Source: a virus. From it: 24,740 nt of DNA. Position numbers and translations under genes: made by a program. The notes under the pieces are model-generated. The model was not told the origin of the DNA and searched no databases. It saw only the letters and a list, made by a program, of their open reading frames with translations. This document shows positions 7,527-15,934 of the stretch, in pieces. The stretch covers positions 1-24,740 of IMG/VR virus record IMGVR_UViG_3300042898_002511, one strand, 5' to 3'. The first letter of the stretch is position 1. The number at the start of each line of letters is the position of its first letter.

Positions 7527-8891
7527 ATGTATCTAGCTGAATCACTACAGAAGAAGTGGGAGGCCGTTCTCGACCACCAAGATCTTCCTAATATTAAAGA
7601 CGCTCACCGTCGTTCAGTAACTGCGGTTGTTCTTGAAAACACCCAGCGTGCTCTTCGTGAGTCTGCTTCACACGGTCAATATCAAACTCTATTTGAAGCA
7701 GGTATTGCCCCATCTCCGGTAAATGCTATCGGTAACCCTGACTCCACAAATGCTGGTGCAATTGACACTTTTGACCCAGTTCTTATCTCTCTAGTTCGTC
7801 GTGCAATGCCGAACCTGATTGCTTATGACATTTGCGGAACTCAGCCAATGACCGGTCCTACTGGTCTTATCTTTGCTATGCGTTCACGCTACAGCAATCA
7901 GGCTGGTGACGAAACTTTCTATAACGAAGTTAATACCTCATTCACTTCAGTTGTTGCAGGTAACTCAACATTTGGTCAACAGTTTACAGGTACTATTCCT
8001 GGTCAAACTAACACCACTGCACTAGTAAATACCGCTGCTTATAACACAGGCTTTGGTATGCCAACTGCTACTGCTGAAGCACTTGGTTCCAATAACTCTG
8101 GTGCAGGCGATTTTGCACAGATGGCATTCTCAATCGAGAAAGTTACTGTAACCGCCAAGTCACGTGCCCTCAAGGCAGAATACACCATGGAACTTGCACA
8201 AGATCTAAAGGCAATTCATGGTCTAGATGCTGAAACCGAACTTGCAAACATTCTTTCAGCTGAAATTCTTGCTGAAATTAACCGTGAAGTAGTTCGTACA
8301 ATCAACATCACCGCCGTTGTTGGTGCTCAAGATAACACCACAACTGCTGGTATCTTCGACCTTGACACCGATTCTAACGGCCGTTGGTCAGTTGAAAAGT
8401 TCAAGGGTCTTATGTTCCAGCTTGAACGTGAAGCTAACTTTATTGCTCGTACAACTCGTCGTGGTAAGGGTAACATTGTTATCTGTTCCTCCGATGTTGC
8501 TTCAGCTCTACAGATGGCAGGCGTTCTTGACTATGCTCCAGCTCTTAACTCAAACAACCTACAAGTTGACGACACAGGTAATACCTTTGCTGGTGTTCTC
8601 AATGGTCGCCTAAAGGTTTACATTGATCCATATGCTATCGGTGGTAACTATCTAACTGTTGGCTATAAGGGATCTTCTGCATTTGATGCTGGTCTGTTCT
8701 ATTGCCCATACGTTCCTCTCCAAATGGTTCGTGCAGTCGATCAGCAAAGCTTCCAGCCTAAGATCGGCTTCAAGACTCGTTACGGAATGGTTGCAAATCC
8801 ATTTGCTCAAGGTATTACAGCTGGTAATGGTGCACTCACCACAAACACCAACCTCTACTACCGCAAGGTAATTGTTAACAATCTTATGTAA
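7527..8891 (+). CDS. 23: Major capsid protein gp23
   Basis: This is the HK97-fold protein that forms the head shell. The precursor has 454 residues (T4: 521). The N-terminal LQKKWEAVLDH, VLENTQ and LFEAG stretches match the gp23 pro-region; LFE57/A58 is the likely gp21 cleavage site, leaving a mature protein of about 397 residues. Further landmarks are PVLISLVRRAMPNLIAYDI, GTQPMTGPTGLIFAM and, at the C-terminus, IGFKTRYGMVANPFA. Codon choice is more GC-ending than in neighbours, consistent with a very highly expressed gene. It has its own late promoter upstream and a strong terminator downstream. No separate vertex protein gene (24) follows. Confidence 0.98.
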   Translation: MYLAESLQKKWEAVLDHQDLPNIKDAHRRSVTAVVLENTQRALRESASHGQYQTLFEAGIAPSPVNAIGNPDSTNAGAIDTFDPVLISLVRRAMPNLIAYDICGTQPMTGPTGLIFAMRSRYSNQAGDETFYNEVNTSFTSVVAGNSTFGQQFTGTIPGQTNTTALVNTAAYNTGFGMPTATAEALGSNNSGAGDFAQMAFSIEKVTVTAKSRALKAEYTMELAQDLKAIHGLDAETELANILSAEILAEINREVVRTINITAVVGAQDNTTTAGIFDLDTDSNGRWSVEKFKGLMFQLEREANFIARTTRRGKGNIVICSSDVASALQMAGVLDYAPALNSNNLQVDDTGNTFAGVLNGRLKVYIDPYAIGGNYLTVGYKGSSAFDAGLFYCPYVPLQMVRAVDQQSFQPKIGFKTRYGMVANPFAQGITAGNGALTTNTNLYYRKVIVNNLM

Positions 8892-8921
8892 TCTGAACTT
8901 TTAGTTCTAATTACGAAAATG

Positions 8922-8955
8922 ACCCCGGAGGGAAACTTCCGGGGTTTATTTTATT
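8922..8955 (+). terminator. Rho-independent terminator after gene 23
   Basis: ACCCCGGA (8922-8929) pairs perfectly with TCCGGGGT (8938-8945) around an 8-base loop, followed by TTTATTTTATT. It is the strongest GC hairpin seen in the window and sits 30 bases after the capsid stop codon, so it probably ends the abundant late capsid transcript. Confidence 0.92.
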
Positions 8956-8959
8956 CTAA

Positions 8960-8967
8960 AATAAATA
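8960..8967 (+). promoter_or_regulatory. Probable late promoter after the gene 23 terminator
   Basis: AATAAATA differs from the TATAAATA late box only at the first base. It lies just after the terminator and 19 bases before the next ATG, where a fresh promoter would be needed for the following structural gene. Confidence 0.5.
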
Positions 8968-8986
8968 GCAATAAAGGAGGATTAAC

Positions 8987-9508
8987 ATGTCAGTTGTTGA
9001 TAATAGACCAGAAAATATGAATTTTCTTTCACCACTTAATTTTAAATTTCAGATCAAAAGAACACCATCACTAAACTTCTTTGTGCAAAAAGTCAATCTT
9101 CCTGGTTTGACATTGCCAAATATAGATGAAAATACCCCATTGATTCGTATTCCATATTCAGGTGATCATTTGCTTTTTGATGAGCTTGTGGTAACATTTA
9201 AAGTGGATGAAAATTTAATAAATTATATGGAAATACATAATTGGCTTAGAGGTTTGGGCAAGCCTTCATATGAAGAATATAAAAATCTCAAGTCAAAATC
9301 TATATACACTGGTGAATCACTTAATTCAGATATATCACTTTCAATTCTTACAAGCTATAAAAATCCAAATTATGAAGTTATATTTACAGATGCATTTCCT
9401 GTTTCATTGAGTGGTATTGATTTTACAACCACCGCAGAAGATATTTCATATCTAGAAGCAACTGCTACTTTCAAATATTTAACTTATACCATCAAAAAAA
9501 CAAATTGA
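8987..9508 (+). CDS. Second tail-tube-fold structural protein (gp19/gp54-like)
   Basis: This 173-residue protein has a near-perfect ribosome binding site (AAGGAGG, 6 bases before the ATG). It shares its layout with gp19 of this window: FKFQIKRTPSLNFFVQKVNLPG corresponds to LFQVDL...FTFTCNATTIPP, and FDELVVTFKVDENLINYMEIHNWL to FDDWSVTVMNDEDFLVRNMFENW. It also resembles T4 gp54, the tail tube initiator (FRMDSEACNYRAMQDWV; later VMFTGCHPISVS against VIFTDAFPVSLS). It is therefore a tube-fold protein, but shorter than gp54 (320 residues). In related phages the gene after 23 is often called tail completion protein gp3, which I cannot confirm by motif. It probably acts at an end of the tail tube. 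Confidence 0.7.
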   Translation: MSVVDNRPENMNFLSPLNFKFQIKRTPSLNFFVQKVNLPGLTLPNIDENTPLIRIPYSGDHLLFDELVVTFKVDENLINYMEIHNWLRGLGKPSYEEYKNLKSKSIYTGESLNSDISLSILTSYKNPNYEVIFTDAFPVSLSGIDFTTTAEDISYLEATATFKYLTYTIKKTN

Positions 9509-9533
9509 CAATTGTTCTTATTTAGTTTATAAT
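9505..9533 (+). promoter_or_regulatory. Consensus sigma70 promoter before uvsY
   Basis: TTGACA (9505-9510) and TATAAT (9528-9533) are separated by exactly 17 bases, a perfect match to the bacterial housekeeping promoter. It overlaps the stop codon of the preceding structural gene and lies 28 bases before the uvsY start. It should be read by host RNA polymerase early in infection. Confidence 0.92.
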
Positions 9534-9561
9534 ATACTATTATTGATTAATGGAGATATTT

Positions 9562-9996
9562 GTGAATTTTGAAGAACTTTTCAATGAGTGGGATAAAGAT
9601 TCAGAACTAGATAAGACTAGATTGGATGATGAATCTCTGAAAATTCCAAAGCTTCACCATAAGTATTATCGCCTTTTTGTGGTTGAGAAATCAAAACTGA
9701 GACAGTTTGAAGGTGATATGAAAAAGCTTAAACTTGAAAAACATGAATTTTATAGTCAAGGGCATAATGATGAAACCAGAGCAAAAGGATGGAAACTTCC
9801 AGCTAAAGGAATCATTATTAAGAATGATGTTCCCATGTATGTAGAGGCGGATACAGATGTGATAGACTTATCACTTAAAATTGGTGTTCAACAAGAAAAA
9901 ATTGAATTTCTTGAGTCAATCATAAAGACCTTAAATAATAGAGGTTATAACATAAAAACTGCAGTTGAATTTATTAAATTTGTGAATGGATCATAA
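9562..9996 (+). CDS. uvsY: UvsY-like recombination mediator
   Basis: UvsY helps load the UvsX recombinase onto gp32-coated single-stranded DNA. The likely start is GTG at 9562, because GGAGA (9552-9556) lies 5 bases upstream; the in-frame ATG at 9550 has no binding site and would add 4 residues. From the GTG the protein has 144 residues (T4 UvsY: 137). It is short, charged and mostly helical, with KLRQFEGDMKKLKLEKHEFYSQGHNDE corresponding to the T4 region that ends LKARLDYYSGRGDGDE, and a C-terminal helix region ending LNNRGYNIKTAVEFIKF (T4: IKSRGFAIKHIQDMRAF). Position directly before uvsW supports the call. The stop overlaps the uvsW start by one base. Confidence 0.85.
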   Translation: MNFEELFNEWDKDSELDKTRLDDESLKIPKLHHKYYRLFVVEKSKLRQFEGDMKKLKLEKHEFYSQGHNDETRAKGWKLPAKGIIIKNDVPMYVEADTDVIDLSLKIGVQQEKIEFLESIIKTLNNRGYNIKTAVEFIKFVNGS

Positions 9997-11435
9997 TGGA
10001 TACGGTAACTATAAGAAAATATGATGAGGTATATAATAAAATAGTCTGTGATCCAGGTATTGCCATGGAACTTGCAGATCATTTTACGTTTGAAGTGCCT
10101 GGTGCAAAGTTTATGCCTACTGTTCGTAATAAGATATGGGATGGAAAAATAAGACTTCTTAATCCACTCACATGTCTACTTTATTCCGGATTAGCAGAAG
10201 AAGTCATAAAGTTTTGCCAATCCCGTAAATATGAATGTGAATTAGATGGAATCTCTAGTGATGAAGAGTTTTCAATCCATGAAGCACAAAAAAGGATAGA
10301 ATCTCTAGGATTGACTAAAACTCCCAGAGATTATCAATTAGATGCATATGTACATGCAATCAGAAAAAGAAGAGCAGTACTGCTCTCTCCAACAGCATCT
10401 GGTAAATCACTCATAATATATCTCATAACAAAACATTATAAAGAAAAAACTCTTATCATAGTTCCAACTACATCTCTTGTTCATCAAATGGCATCCGACT
10501 TCAAAGACTATGGTCTAGAAGAAGAATGCCACAAGATTATGAGTGGTGAAGAAAAGATTACAAATAAAAACATTGTGATTTCAACATGGCAGTCTATATA
10601 TAAACTTCCACAAAGTTGGTTCAATCAATTTAAATTAGTGATTGGAGATGAAGCACATCTATTTAAAGCCAAATCTCTCACTACTATTATGACTAAACTA
10701 CCCAATTGTAAATACAAATATGGTTTTACAGGGACCTTAGACGGCACCGATACTAATAAGTTAGTATTAGAAGGGCTGTTTGGTCCGGTCAGAAAAGTTA
10801 CAACCACAGCAGAACTCATGAATAAGGGAACTGTGGCTCAATTGCTAATTAAAGCATTGGTTCTTAAATATACCAATGAAGATAAAAAACTTGTAAGCAA
10901 TTATGACTATCAAGCTGAACTAGATTTTATAGTCACTAATCCAAAAAGAAATAATTTTGTTAAAAATCTAGTTCTTTCACTTAAAGGTAATACCCTTGTA
11001 TTCTTTAACTTTGTTGATAAACATGGTAAAATTCTATATGATTTAGTAAAATCTGAAGCCAAAGATAGAAATGTTTATTTTATATCCGGTGAAGTAAGTG
11101 CCTTAGAAAGAGAAGAAATAAGAAAGTCAGTCGAGAATGATAGAAATTGTATTATCTTTGCTAGCTCTGGCACTAGTTCTACTGGTGTTAACATGGTAAA
11201 TTTACAAAATATAGTATTCACAAGCCCATCAAAATCTAGGGTTAGAAATCTACAATCTATCGGGCGTGCTCTCAGAAAATCTGAAACCAAAGTAAATGCC
11301 ACTCTTTATGATTTAGCTGATGATTTGACCTGGAAGTCAAAAAGAAACCACACACTCAATCACTTTATTGAAAGGATCAAAATCTATAGCTCCGAGTCAT
11401 TTGACTACAAGATTTATAATATTGATCTAAACTAA
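9996..11435 (+). CDS. uvsW: UvsW DNA/RNA helicase
   Basis: This superfamily 2 helicase unwinds branched DNA and R-loops; in T4 it switches off early origins and promotes recombination-dependent replication. It has 479 residues. A small N-terminal domain is followed by RDYQ (111-114, Q-motif-like), Walker A SPTASGKS (131-138), motif Ia near VPTTSL, DEAH (218-221), FTGTLDGT as motif III, and motif VI QSIGRALR (from Q420). The set and spacing match UvsW. It starts at an ATG overlapping the uvsY stop by one base, so translation is probably coupled. A 16-base perfect palindrome at 10371-10386 lies just before the Walker A codons and is probably coding coincidence. Confidence 0.95.
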   Translation: MDTVTIRKYDEVYNKIVCDPGIAMELADHFTFEVPGAKFMPTVRNKIWDGKIRLLNPLTCLLYSGLAEEVIKFCQSRKYECELDGISSDEEFSIHEAQKRIESLGLTKTPRDYQLDAYVHAIRKRRAVLLSPTASGKSLIIYLITKHYKEKTLIIVPTTSLVHQMASDFKDYGLEEECHKIMSGEEKITNKNIVISTWQSIYKLPQSWFNQFKLVIGDEAHLFKAKSLTTIMTKLPNCKYKYGFTGTLDGTDTNKLVLEGLFGPVRKVTTTAELMNKGTVAQLLIKALVLKYTNEDKKLVSNYDYQAELDFIVTNPKRNNFVKNLVLSLKGNTLVFFNFVDKHGKILYDLVKSEAKDRNVYFISGEVSALEREEIRKSVENDRNCIIFASSGTSSTGVNMVNLQNIVFTSPSKSRVRNLQSIGRALRKSETKVNATLYDLADDLTWKSKRNHTLNHFIERIKIYSSESFDYKIYNIDLN

Positions 11436-11492
11436 TCCATTATTTCCTTTTCCTCAATGCCTATTATACCTATACTATGAAAGTTGTCAACC

Positions 11493-12020
11493 ATGAATTT
11501 AACCACTAGACCAAAAAAACATTACGTGAACAATGCTGATTTTGTTAAGGCTTTAAATGAATATAAAGAAAAACTTAAAACCAATCCAGAAGCCAGGATT
11601 CCAGATTATATTGGGATATGCATAAGCGCCATTTGTAACAAAATGGCAACACGCCCAAACTTCTCTGGATATACTTTTAAAGAGGAAATGATAGGTGATG
11701 CCATAGAAAATTGCCTTGAGGCAGTTGGCAATTTTGATCCTGCAAAATCCATAGAAAGATCCAGAACATCGACGGTTAATGCATTTGGTTATTTTAGCTG
11801 GATAGCATGGAATGCTTTCATTAGAAGAATAGCAAAGGAAAAAAAGCAGACTTATATTAAGTATAAGAATATGCAGAACCTACAAATATTTGATGACTCA
11901 ACTGTAAATCCATATAATAATGAAGCTACAAATCAAATTATAGAGGAGTTCGAATCCAAGTTGACAAAAACAAAGAAAAGTGGTATAGTAGGGATAGAAA
12001 AATTTGTTGATAACGATTAA
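11493..12020 (+). CDS. 55: Late transcription sigma factor gp55
   Basis: gp55 directs host RNA polymerase to TATAAATA late promoters, activated by the sliding clamp. The ATG at 11493 is preferred (GAAAG 9 bases upstream) over an in-frame TTG at 11484, which has no room for a binding site; this gives 175 residues (T4: 185). Similarity to T4 gp55 includes YVNNADFVKAL near the N-terminus, NFSGYTFKEEMIGDAIE and NAFIRRIAKEKK (T4: NFSGYTQSWKQEMIADGIE and NAFVQRIKKERK). The C-terminal tail GIEKFVDND is a candidate for the clamp-binding tail (T4: SLDFLYEANDI). The 57-base gap upstream has a possible -10 (TATACT at 11471) but no good -35. The 3' end carries a promoter for the next genes. Confidence 0.93.
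   Translation: MNLTTRPKKHYVNNADFVKALNEYKEKLKTNPEARIPDYIGICISAICNKMATRPNFSGYTFKEEMIGDAIENCLEAVGNFDPAKSIERSRTSTVNAFGYFSWIAWNAFIRRIAKEKKQTYIKYKNMQNLQIFDDSTVNPYNNEATNQIIEEFESKLTKTKKSGIVGIEKFVDND
11961..11989 (+). promoter_or_regulatory. Near-consensus sigma70 promoter inside the 3' end of gene 55
   Basis: TTGACA (11961-11966), a 17-base spacer, and TATAGT (11984-11989) preceded by TGG, which gives an extended -10. Only one base departs from consensus. It lies in the Lys-rich C-terminal codons of gene 55, 39 bases before the gene 47 ATG, and would start the 47-46 transcript. Confidence 0.82.
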
Positions 12021-12028
12021 GGACTATC

Positions 12029-13099
12029 ATGGAAATAGCTATTATAGCCGATACTCACTGGGGCATTCGTGGTGACAATTTAACATTTATGAATGCCACT
12101 AAAAAATTCTTGGATGATATTTTCTTCCCTGAACTTGATAAAAGAAATATCAAATGTGTTGTTCATTTAGGGGATTTATTTGATCGTCGAAAGATGACAA
12201 ATACAATTACAGCACATCGTTTAAGAAAAGATTTCATCCAGCCAATGATTGACCGTGGCATTGATTATCATCAAATTATTGGTAATCATGATACCTACTA
12301 TAAAAATACAAATGAAGTAAATGCTGTTGATGAGTTCTTCAGTTTTAATAGTATGAAAGTATATCGTGATCCTATCGAAGTAAAACTTTTTGATGAAAAA
12401 ATTTTAATGCTTCCTTGGATCTGTGATTCTAATAGAGAAGCAAGCATGAAAGCAATTGCTGATTCTAATGCTAGATACTGTTTCGGTCATTTAGAATTGG
12501 AAGGGTTTGAAATGTATCGTGGGCATTTTGCCACACATGGTGAAAAATCCACTTTATTTGATAAATTTGAATTGACTTTATCTGGTCATTATCATCATAA
12601 ATCAAATAAGAATTCCATAGTATATGTAGGATCACATGCTCAATTTACATGGTCTGATTACGGTGATGATAGAGGATTTCACATTCTAAATTTACAAGAT
12701 TCAGAGTTGACATTTATCAAAAACCCATATATAATGTTCAATAAGATCTTTTATGATGATGTAGGTGTAAAATCACTTGAACCTCTAATAAACAAAGATT
12801 GGAACATTTATAAAAATACTCTTTGTAAAGTGATTGTTCAAAATAAAACCAATCCTTATTGGTTTGATCTTTTTTGTGAAAAATTAGAGAATGCAAACCC
12901 AGTTGATTTCCAGATTGTGGAAGATCATCACAATTTAGACAATATTAATGAAGATGAATTAGTGGATGAAGCGGAATCAACCATGGATATTTTTAAGAAA
13001 CATATATCCCAACTAGAAGATTCTTCAGTCGATGTAAAAAAACTGGAAAAAGTTATTACAGAACTTTATAATAAAGCTATATCAATGGGTGTAGAGTGA
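12029..13099 (+). CDS. 47: Recombination nuclease subunit gp47 (Mre11-like)
   Basis: gp47 is the Mre11/SbcD-type nuclease that, with gp46, resects DNA ends for recombination-dependent replication. It has 356 residues (T4: 339). Metallophosphoesterase motifs are intact: ADTHWG with D8 and H10, GDLFDRR with D49, GNHD (85-88), GHLELEG and SGHYHH. The C-terminal part, after about residue 230, is the usual capping and gp46-binding region and is less conserved. The ATG lies 8 bases after gene 55. The gene contains a full consensus promoter at 12707-12735, and its stop codon overlaps the GTG start of gene 46. Confidence 0.96.
   Translation: MEIAIIADTHWGIRGDNLTFMNATKKFLDDIFFPELDKRNIKCVVHLGDLFDRRKMTNTITAHRLRKDFIQPMIDRGIDYHQIIGNHDTYYKNTNEVNAVDEFFSFNSMKVYRDPIEVKLFDEKILMLPWICDSNREASMKAIADSNARYCFGHLELEGFEMYRGHFATHGEKSTLFDKFELTLSGHYHHKSNKNSIVYVGSHAQFTWSDYGDDRGFHILNLQDSELTFIKNPYIMFNKIFYDDVGVKSLEPLINKDWNIYKNTLCKVIVQNKTNPYWFDLFCEKLENANPVDFQIVEDHHNLDNINEDELVDEAESTMDIFKKHISQLEDSSVDVKKLEKVITELYNKAISMGVE
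12707..12735 (+). promoter_or_regulatory. Consensus sigma70 promoter inside gene 47
   Basis: TTGACA (12707-12712), 17 bases, then TATAAT (12730-12735): both hexamers exact and spacing ideal. It is wholly inside gene 47, about 360 bases before gene 46, and could give extra gp46 and downstream transcripts. Confidence 0.75.
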
Positions 13100-14811
13100 T
13101 AGTATTTAAGAAAATCCGTTTTAAAAACTTCCTTTCAACAGGAAATCAATTTACAGAAATCGACTTATATAATTCTGGTAATACTCTTATTGTCGGAACA
13201 AATGGTGCTGGGAAATCAACACTTCTTGATGCTTTAACTTTTGGTTTATTTGGTAAAAGTTTTAGAAATATCAATAAACCACAACTTATGAATACTATAA
13301 CCAAACGTGATCTTTTGGTAGAGATTGAATTTTCAATTGGTAAAAATAACTTCCTCATAAGAAGAGGAATGAAGCCCAATGTATTTGAAGTATTCTGTAA
13401 TGATTCACTTCTCAATCAATCTGCTGAGATGCGAGACTATCAAGAAATTCTTGAAAAGCAGATTTTGAAATCAAACTATAAAACATTTTGTCAGGTTGAT
13501 ATTCTTGGATCGGCTTCATTTGTTCCATTTATGCAATTACCTGCCGCTCAACGAAGAGCTGTAATTGAAGATTTACTTGATCTACAAGTATTCAGTAATA
13601 TGAACGTTCTATTGAAAGAACAGATTCAGCAAAACAATCAAGATATTCTAGAAAATTCTTATAAAAAGAAAATTATTGATGAAAAGATGAAGTTCCTCAA
13701 AGATCATCTTGAAGAACTTACAAAAAAGAGTGCAGCTTTTATTGGGGAAAAGAAAAATACTATCCAAACCCTTAAGGAAAATATTGTCGAGAAACAAAAA
13801 GATATTAGATTAAATAATGCTAATATTAATCAATTAGTTTCCTCAATTAAACATATTGACTATTCTACTGTAAAAACAAAACTCTCAAAATTTGAAACTT
13901 TGAAAATTGAATTAAATTCTAAAATGGATTTACTTAATAGAGAAATCCATTTTTTTGAGAATCATGAACATTGTCCAACATGCAATCAAAATATTGACTC
14001 TAAGCTTAGTTGTGATAAAATTGAGAATGGGCAAAAAAGAATCAAAGAACTTGATGCTGGTTTGATAAAACTTAATACAATGATTTCAGAAATCAGAGAT
14101 TCAATTATGTTTTATGATTCTACAAATGCAATTATTATTGCGCATAAAAATACTATTAATTCAATAGAATTGAGTATCAAGCAAGTTGAATGGAAAATTT
14201 CCTCAATTGAGGAAGAAATCAAAGCAGCAAGTGAAAATATTTCCGATTCATCTGATTTAAAAATTGTTGATTTGGAAAAAGAACTTGCTGATGTTGCTAA
14301 AGAACATAATGATCTTCATGAACATAGATCAGTACTATCTCATGCTGCATCCCTACTAAAAGATGGTGGTATTAAAACCAAAATCATAAATCAGTATATT
14401 CCAATTATTAATAAGCTAATTAATAAGTATCTATCTTCTATGGATTTCTTTGTTGATTTTCAATTGAATGGACAGTTTGAGGAAACAATTAAATCCAGAC
14501 ATCGTGATGAATTTAGTTATGCTTCATTTTCAGAGGGTGAAAAACAACGAATTGATCTTGCTCTACTCTTTACATGGAGATCAATAGCCAAACTTAGAAA
14601 TTCAATGAGTACAAATCTATTAATTTTGGATGAGGTATTTGATTCAAGTCTGGATAACAATTCAACCGAAATGCTTATGCAGATTTTAAATACCATAGGC
14701 TCAGAGTGTTCTCTCTTTGTGATTTCGCATAAAGATCATTTAATTGAGAGATTTCCAAATATTATTAGATTTACAAAAAATAAAAACTTTAGCAGAATTG
14801 AGGGACAATAA
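13096..14811 (+). CDS. 46: Recombination nuclease subunit gp46 (Rad50-like)
   Basis: This is the SMC-like ATPase partner of gp47. It has 571 residues (T4: 560). In order: Walker A GTNGAGKST (34-42), two long coiled-coil arms, a zinc hook CPTC (C293 and C296), the ABC signature SEGEKQ (from S479), and Walker B LLILDEVFD with D512 and E513. The start is a GTG within GTGA overlapping the gene 47 stop, so the pair is translationally coupled. A TTG-rich reading of the region offers no better start, because the N-terminal IVFKKIRFKNFLSTG is exactly the family's N-terminus. A 16-base palindrome at 14199-14214 falls in the second coiled coil. Confidence 0.96.
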   Translation: MIVFKKIRFKNFLSTGNQFTEIDLYNSGNTLIVGTNGAGKSTLLDALTFGLFGKSFRNINKPQLMNTITKRDLLVEIEFSIGKNNFLIRRGMKPNVFEVFCNDSLLNQSAEMRDYQEILEKQILKSNYKTFCQVDILGSASFVPFMQLPAAQRRAVIEDLLDLQVFSNMNVLLKEQIQQNNQDILENSYKKKIIDEKMKFLKDHLEELTKKSAAFIGEKKNTIQTLKENIVEKQKDIRLNNANINQLVSSIKHIDYSTVKTKLSKFETLKIELNSKMDLLNREIHFFENHEHCPTCNQNIDSKLSCDKIENGQKRIKELDAGLIKLNTMISEIRDSIMFYDSTNAIIIAHKNTINSIELSIKQVEWKISSIEEEIKAASENISDSSDLKIVDLEKELADVAKEHNDLHEHRSVLSHAASLLKDGGIKTKIINQYIPIINKLINKYLSSMDFFVDFQLNGQFEETIKSRHRDEFSYASFSEGEKQRIDLALLFTWRSIAKLRNSMSTNLLILDEVFDSSLDNNSTEMLMQILNTIGSECSLFVISHKDHLIERFPNIIRFTKNKNFSRIEGQ

Positions 14812-14812
14812 T

Positions 14813-15934
14813 ATGTTTTTATCTATGCTTTATAAACGAACTGCAACAGGTGCAGTTCAAACATGGGTTATTGAGGTTGAAGGTGATTCATGGAGAACAA
14901 TTTCTGGTCAACACGGTGGCGCTATGGTCACCTCAACTTGGCACAAATGTTTTGCTAAAAATACTGGTAAAAAGAATGCTACCACAAATGAAGAACAAGC
15001 TGTAATTGAAGCAAAAGCTAAACATAAAAAGCGACTTGAACTTGACTATTTTGAAAGCATGGATGATATTGATAATGATATCTATTTTAAACCCATGCTT
15101 GCAGCAAAATATAAAGATCGTGTAAAAAAACTTGATTTTAAAAAGCAGGTATGGACACAACCCAAACTAGATGGGATGCGTTGTATTGTCACAATGTCTG
15201 GAATGTATTCACGAGCAGGTGAACAAGTTGTATCTTCACCGCATATTCATGAATATATGCTTCAGAATGGATTTTGGGATCAAGATGAATCTTTGGTCTA
15301 TGATGGCGAGCTATATAATCATGAGTTCCATGAAAATTTCAATGAGCTCATGAGTATTGCTAGACAAACCAAACCAACGGCAGAAGATCTAAGCAAGTCA
15401 AAAAATCTATTACAGTACCATATCTATGATATCACTGGTGAAAAAGAAGAAACATTTAATGAACGATTTGTTTCCAAACCACACCAAAATAGCACATGCG
15501 GAACAATTCAATTTGTTCAAACCGATGAAGTCAATAGTCTTGAACAAATTGATGCTATGTATGAAAAATATCTAGAATTAAATTATGAAGGACAAATGGT
15601 CCGAGTCAATGATTTATATCATAATAAGCGTTGCAATACACTCTTAAAAAGAAAAGAATTCATTGATGAAGAATATAAGATTCTTGATATTGTTGAAGGT
15701 AATGGTAATCGTGCTGGTATGGCAGGTAGAATTACTCTTCAGAAGGAAGATAAGCGTACCTTTGGTGCTGGGATTAAAGGATCACATGAATATTGTAAAA
15801 AACTATTACTTGAAAAAGATAAGTATCTCAACAATAATTCAGAGGCAACCATTCGGTATTTTAAATTAACACCAGATGGAATTCCTCGCTTTCCTGTTGC
15901 TGTTTATCTTTATGAAAATGGTAGAAAGGAATAA
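14813..15934 (+). CDS. ATP-dependent DNA ligase with N-terminal WGR-like domain
   Basis: This enzyme seals nicks using ATP. The ATG at 14813 is chosen (GAGGGA about 8 bases upstream, one base after the gene 46 stop); the open frame extends further upstream only as overlap. It has 373 residues. Ligase motifs are motif I KLDG with nucleophile K118, SRAG (133-136), motif III DGELY (164-168), motif IV EGQMVR (from E259) and motif V LLKRKEF with K279 and K281, then a short OB-like C-terminal part. Residues 1-80 form an extra domain (YKRTATGAVQTWVIEV, then W..ISGQHGG) that recalls the WGR-type nucleic acid domain. It differs from T4 gp30, which is longer and of another ligase subtype. It probably joins Okazaki fragments and recombination products. 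Confidence 0.9.
   Translation: MFLSMLYKRTATGAVQTWVIEVEGDSWRTISGQHGGAMVTSTWHKCFAKNTGKKNATTNEEQAVIEAKAKHKKRLELDYFESMDDIDNDIYFKPMLAAKYKDRVKKLDFKKQVWTQPKLDGMRCIVTMSGMYSRAGEQVVSSPHIHEYMLQNGFWDQDESLVYDGELYNHEFHENFNELMSIARQTKPTAEDLSKSKNLLQYHIYDITGEKEETFNERFVSKPHQNSTCGTIQFVQTDEVNSLEQIDAMYEKYLELNYEGQMVRVNDLYHNKRCNTLLKRKEFIDEEYKILDIVEGNGNRAGMAGRITLQKEDKRTFGAGIKGSHEYCKKLLLEKDKYLNNNSEATIRYFKLTPDGIPRFPVAVYLYENGRKE

Noticed and set aside
10371-10386. 16-base perfect palindrome AGAGCAGTACTGCTCT in uvsW
   Set aside because: It falls in codons just before Walker A; there is no loop and no neighbouring signal, so coding coincidence is likely.
11448-11476. Possible gene 55 promoter with -10 TATACT
   Set aside because: The sequence 17 bases upstream (TTTTCC) is not a -35, and no MotA-like box is correctly spaced.
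14199-14214. 16-base perfect palindrome TTCCTCAATTGAGGAA in gene 46
   Set aside because: It lies in low-complexity coiled-coil coding sequence rich in GAA and TCA codons; no function suggested.
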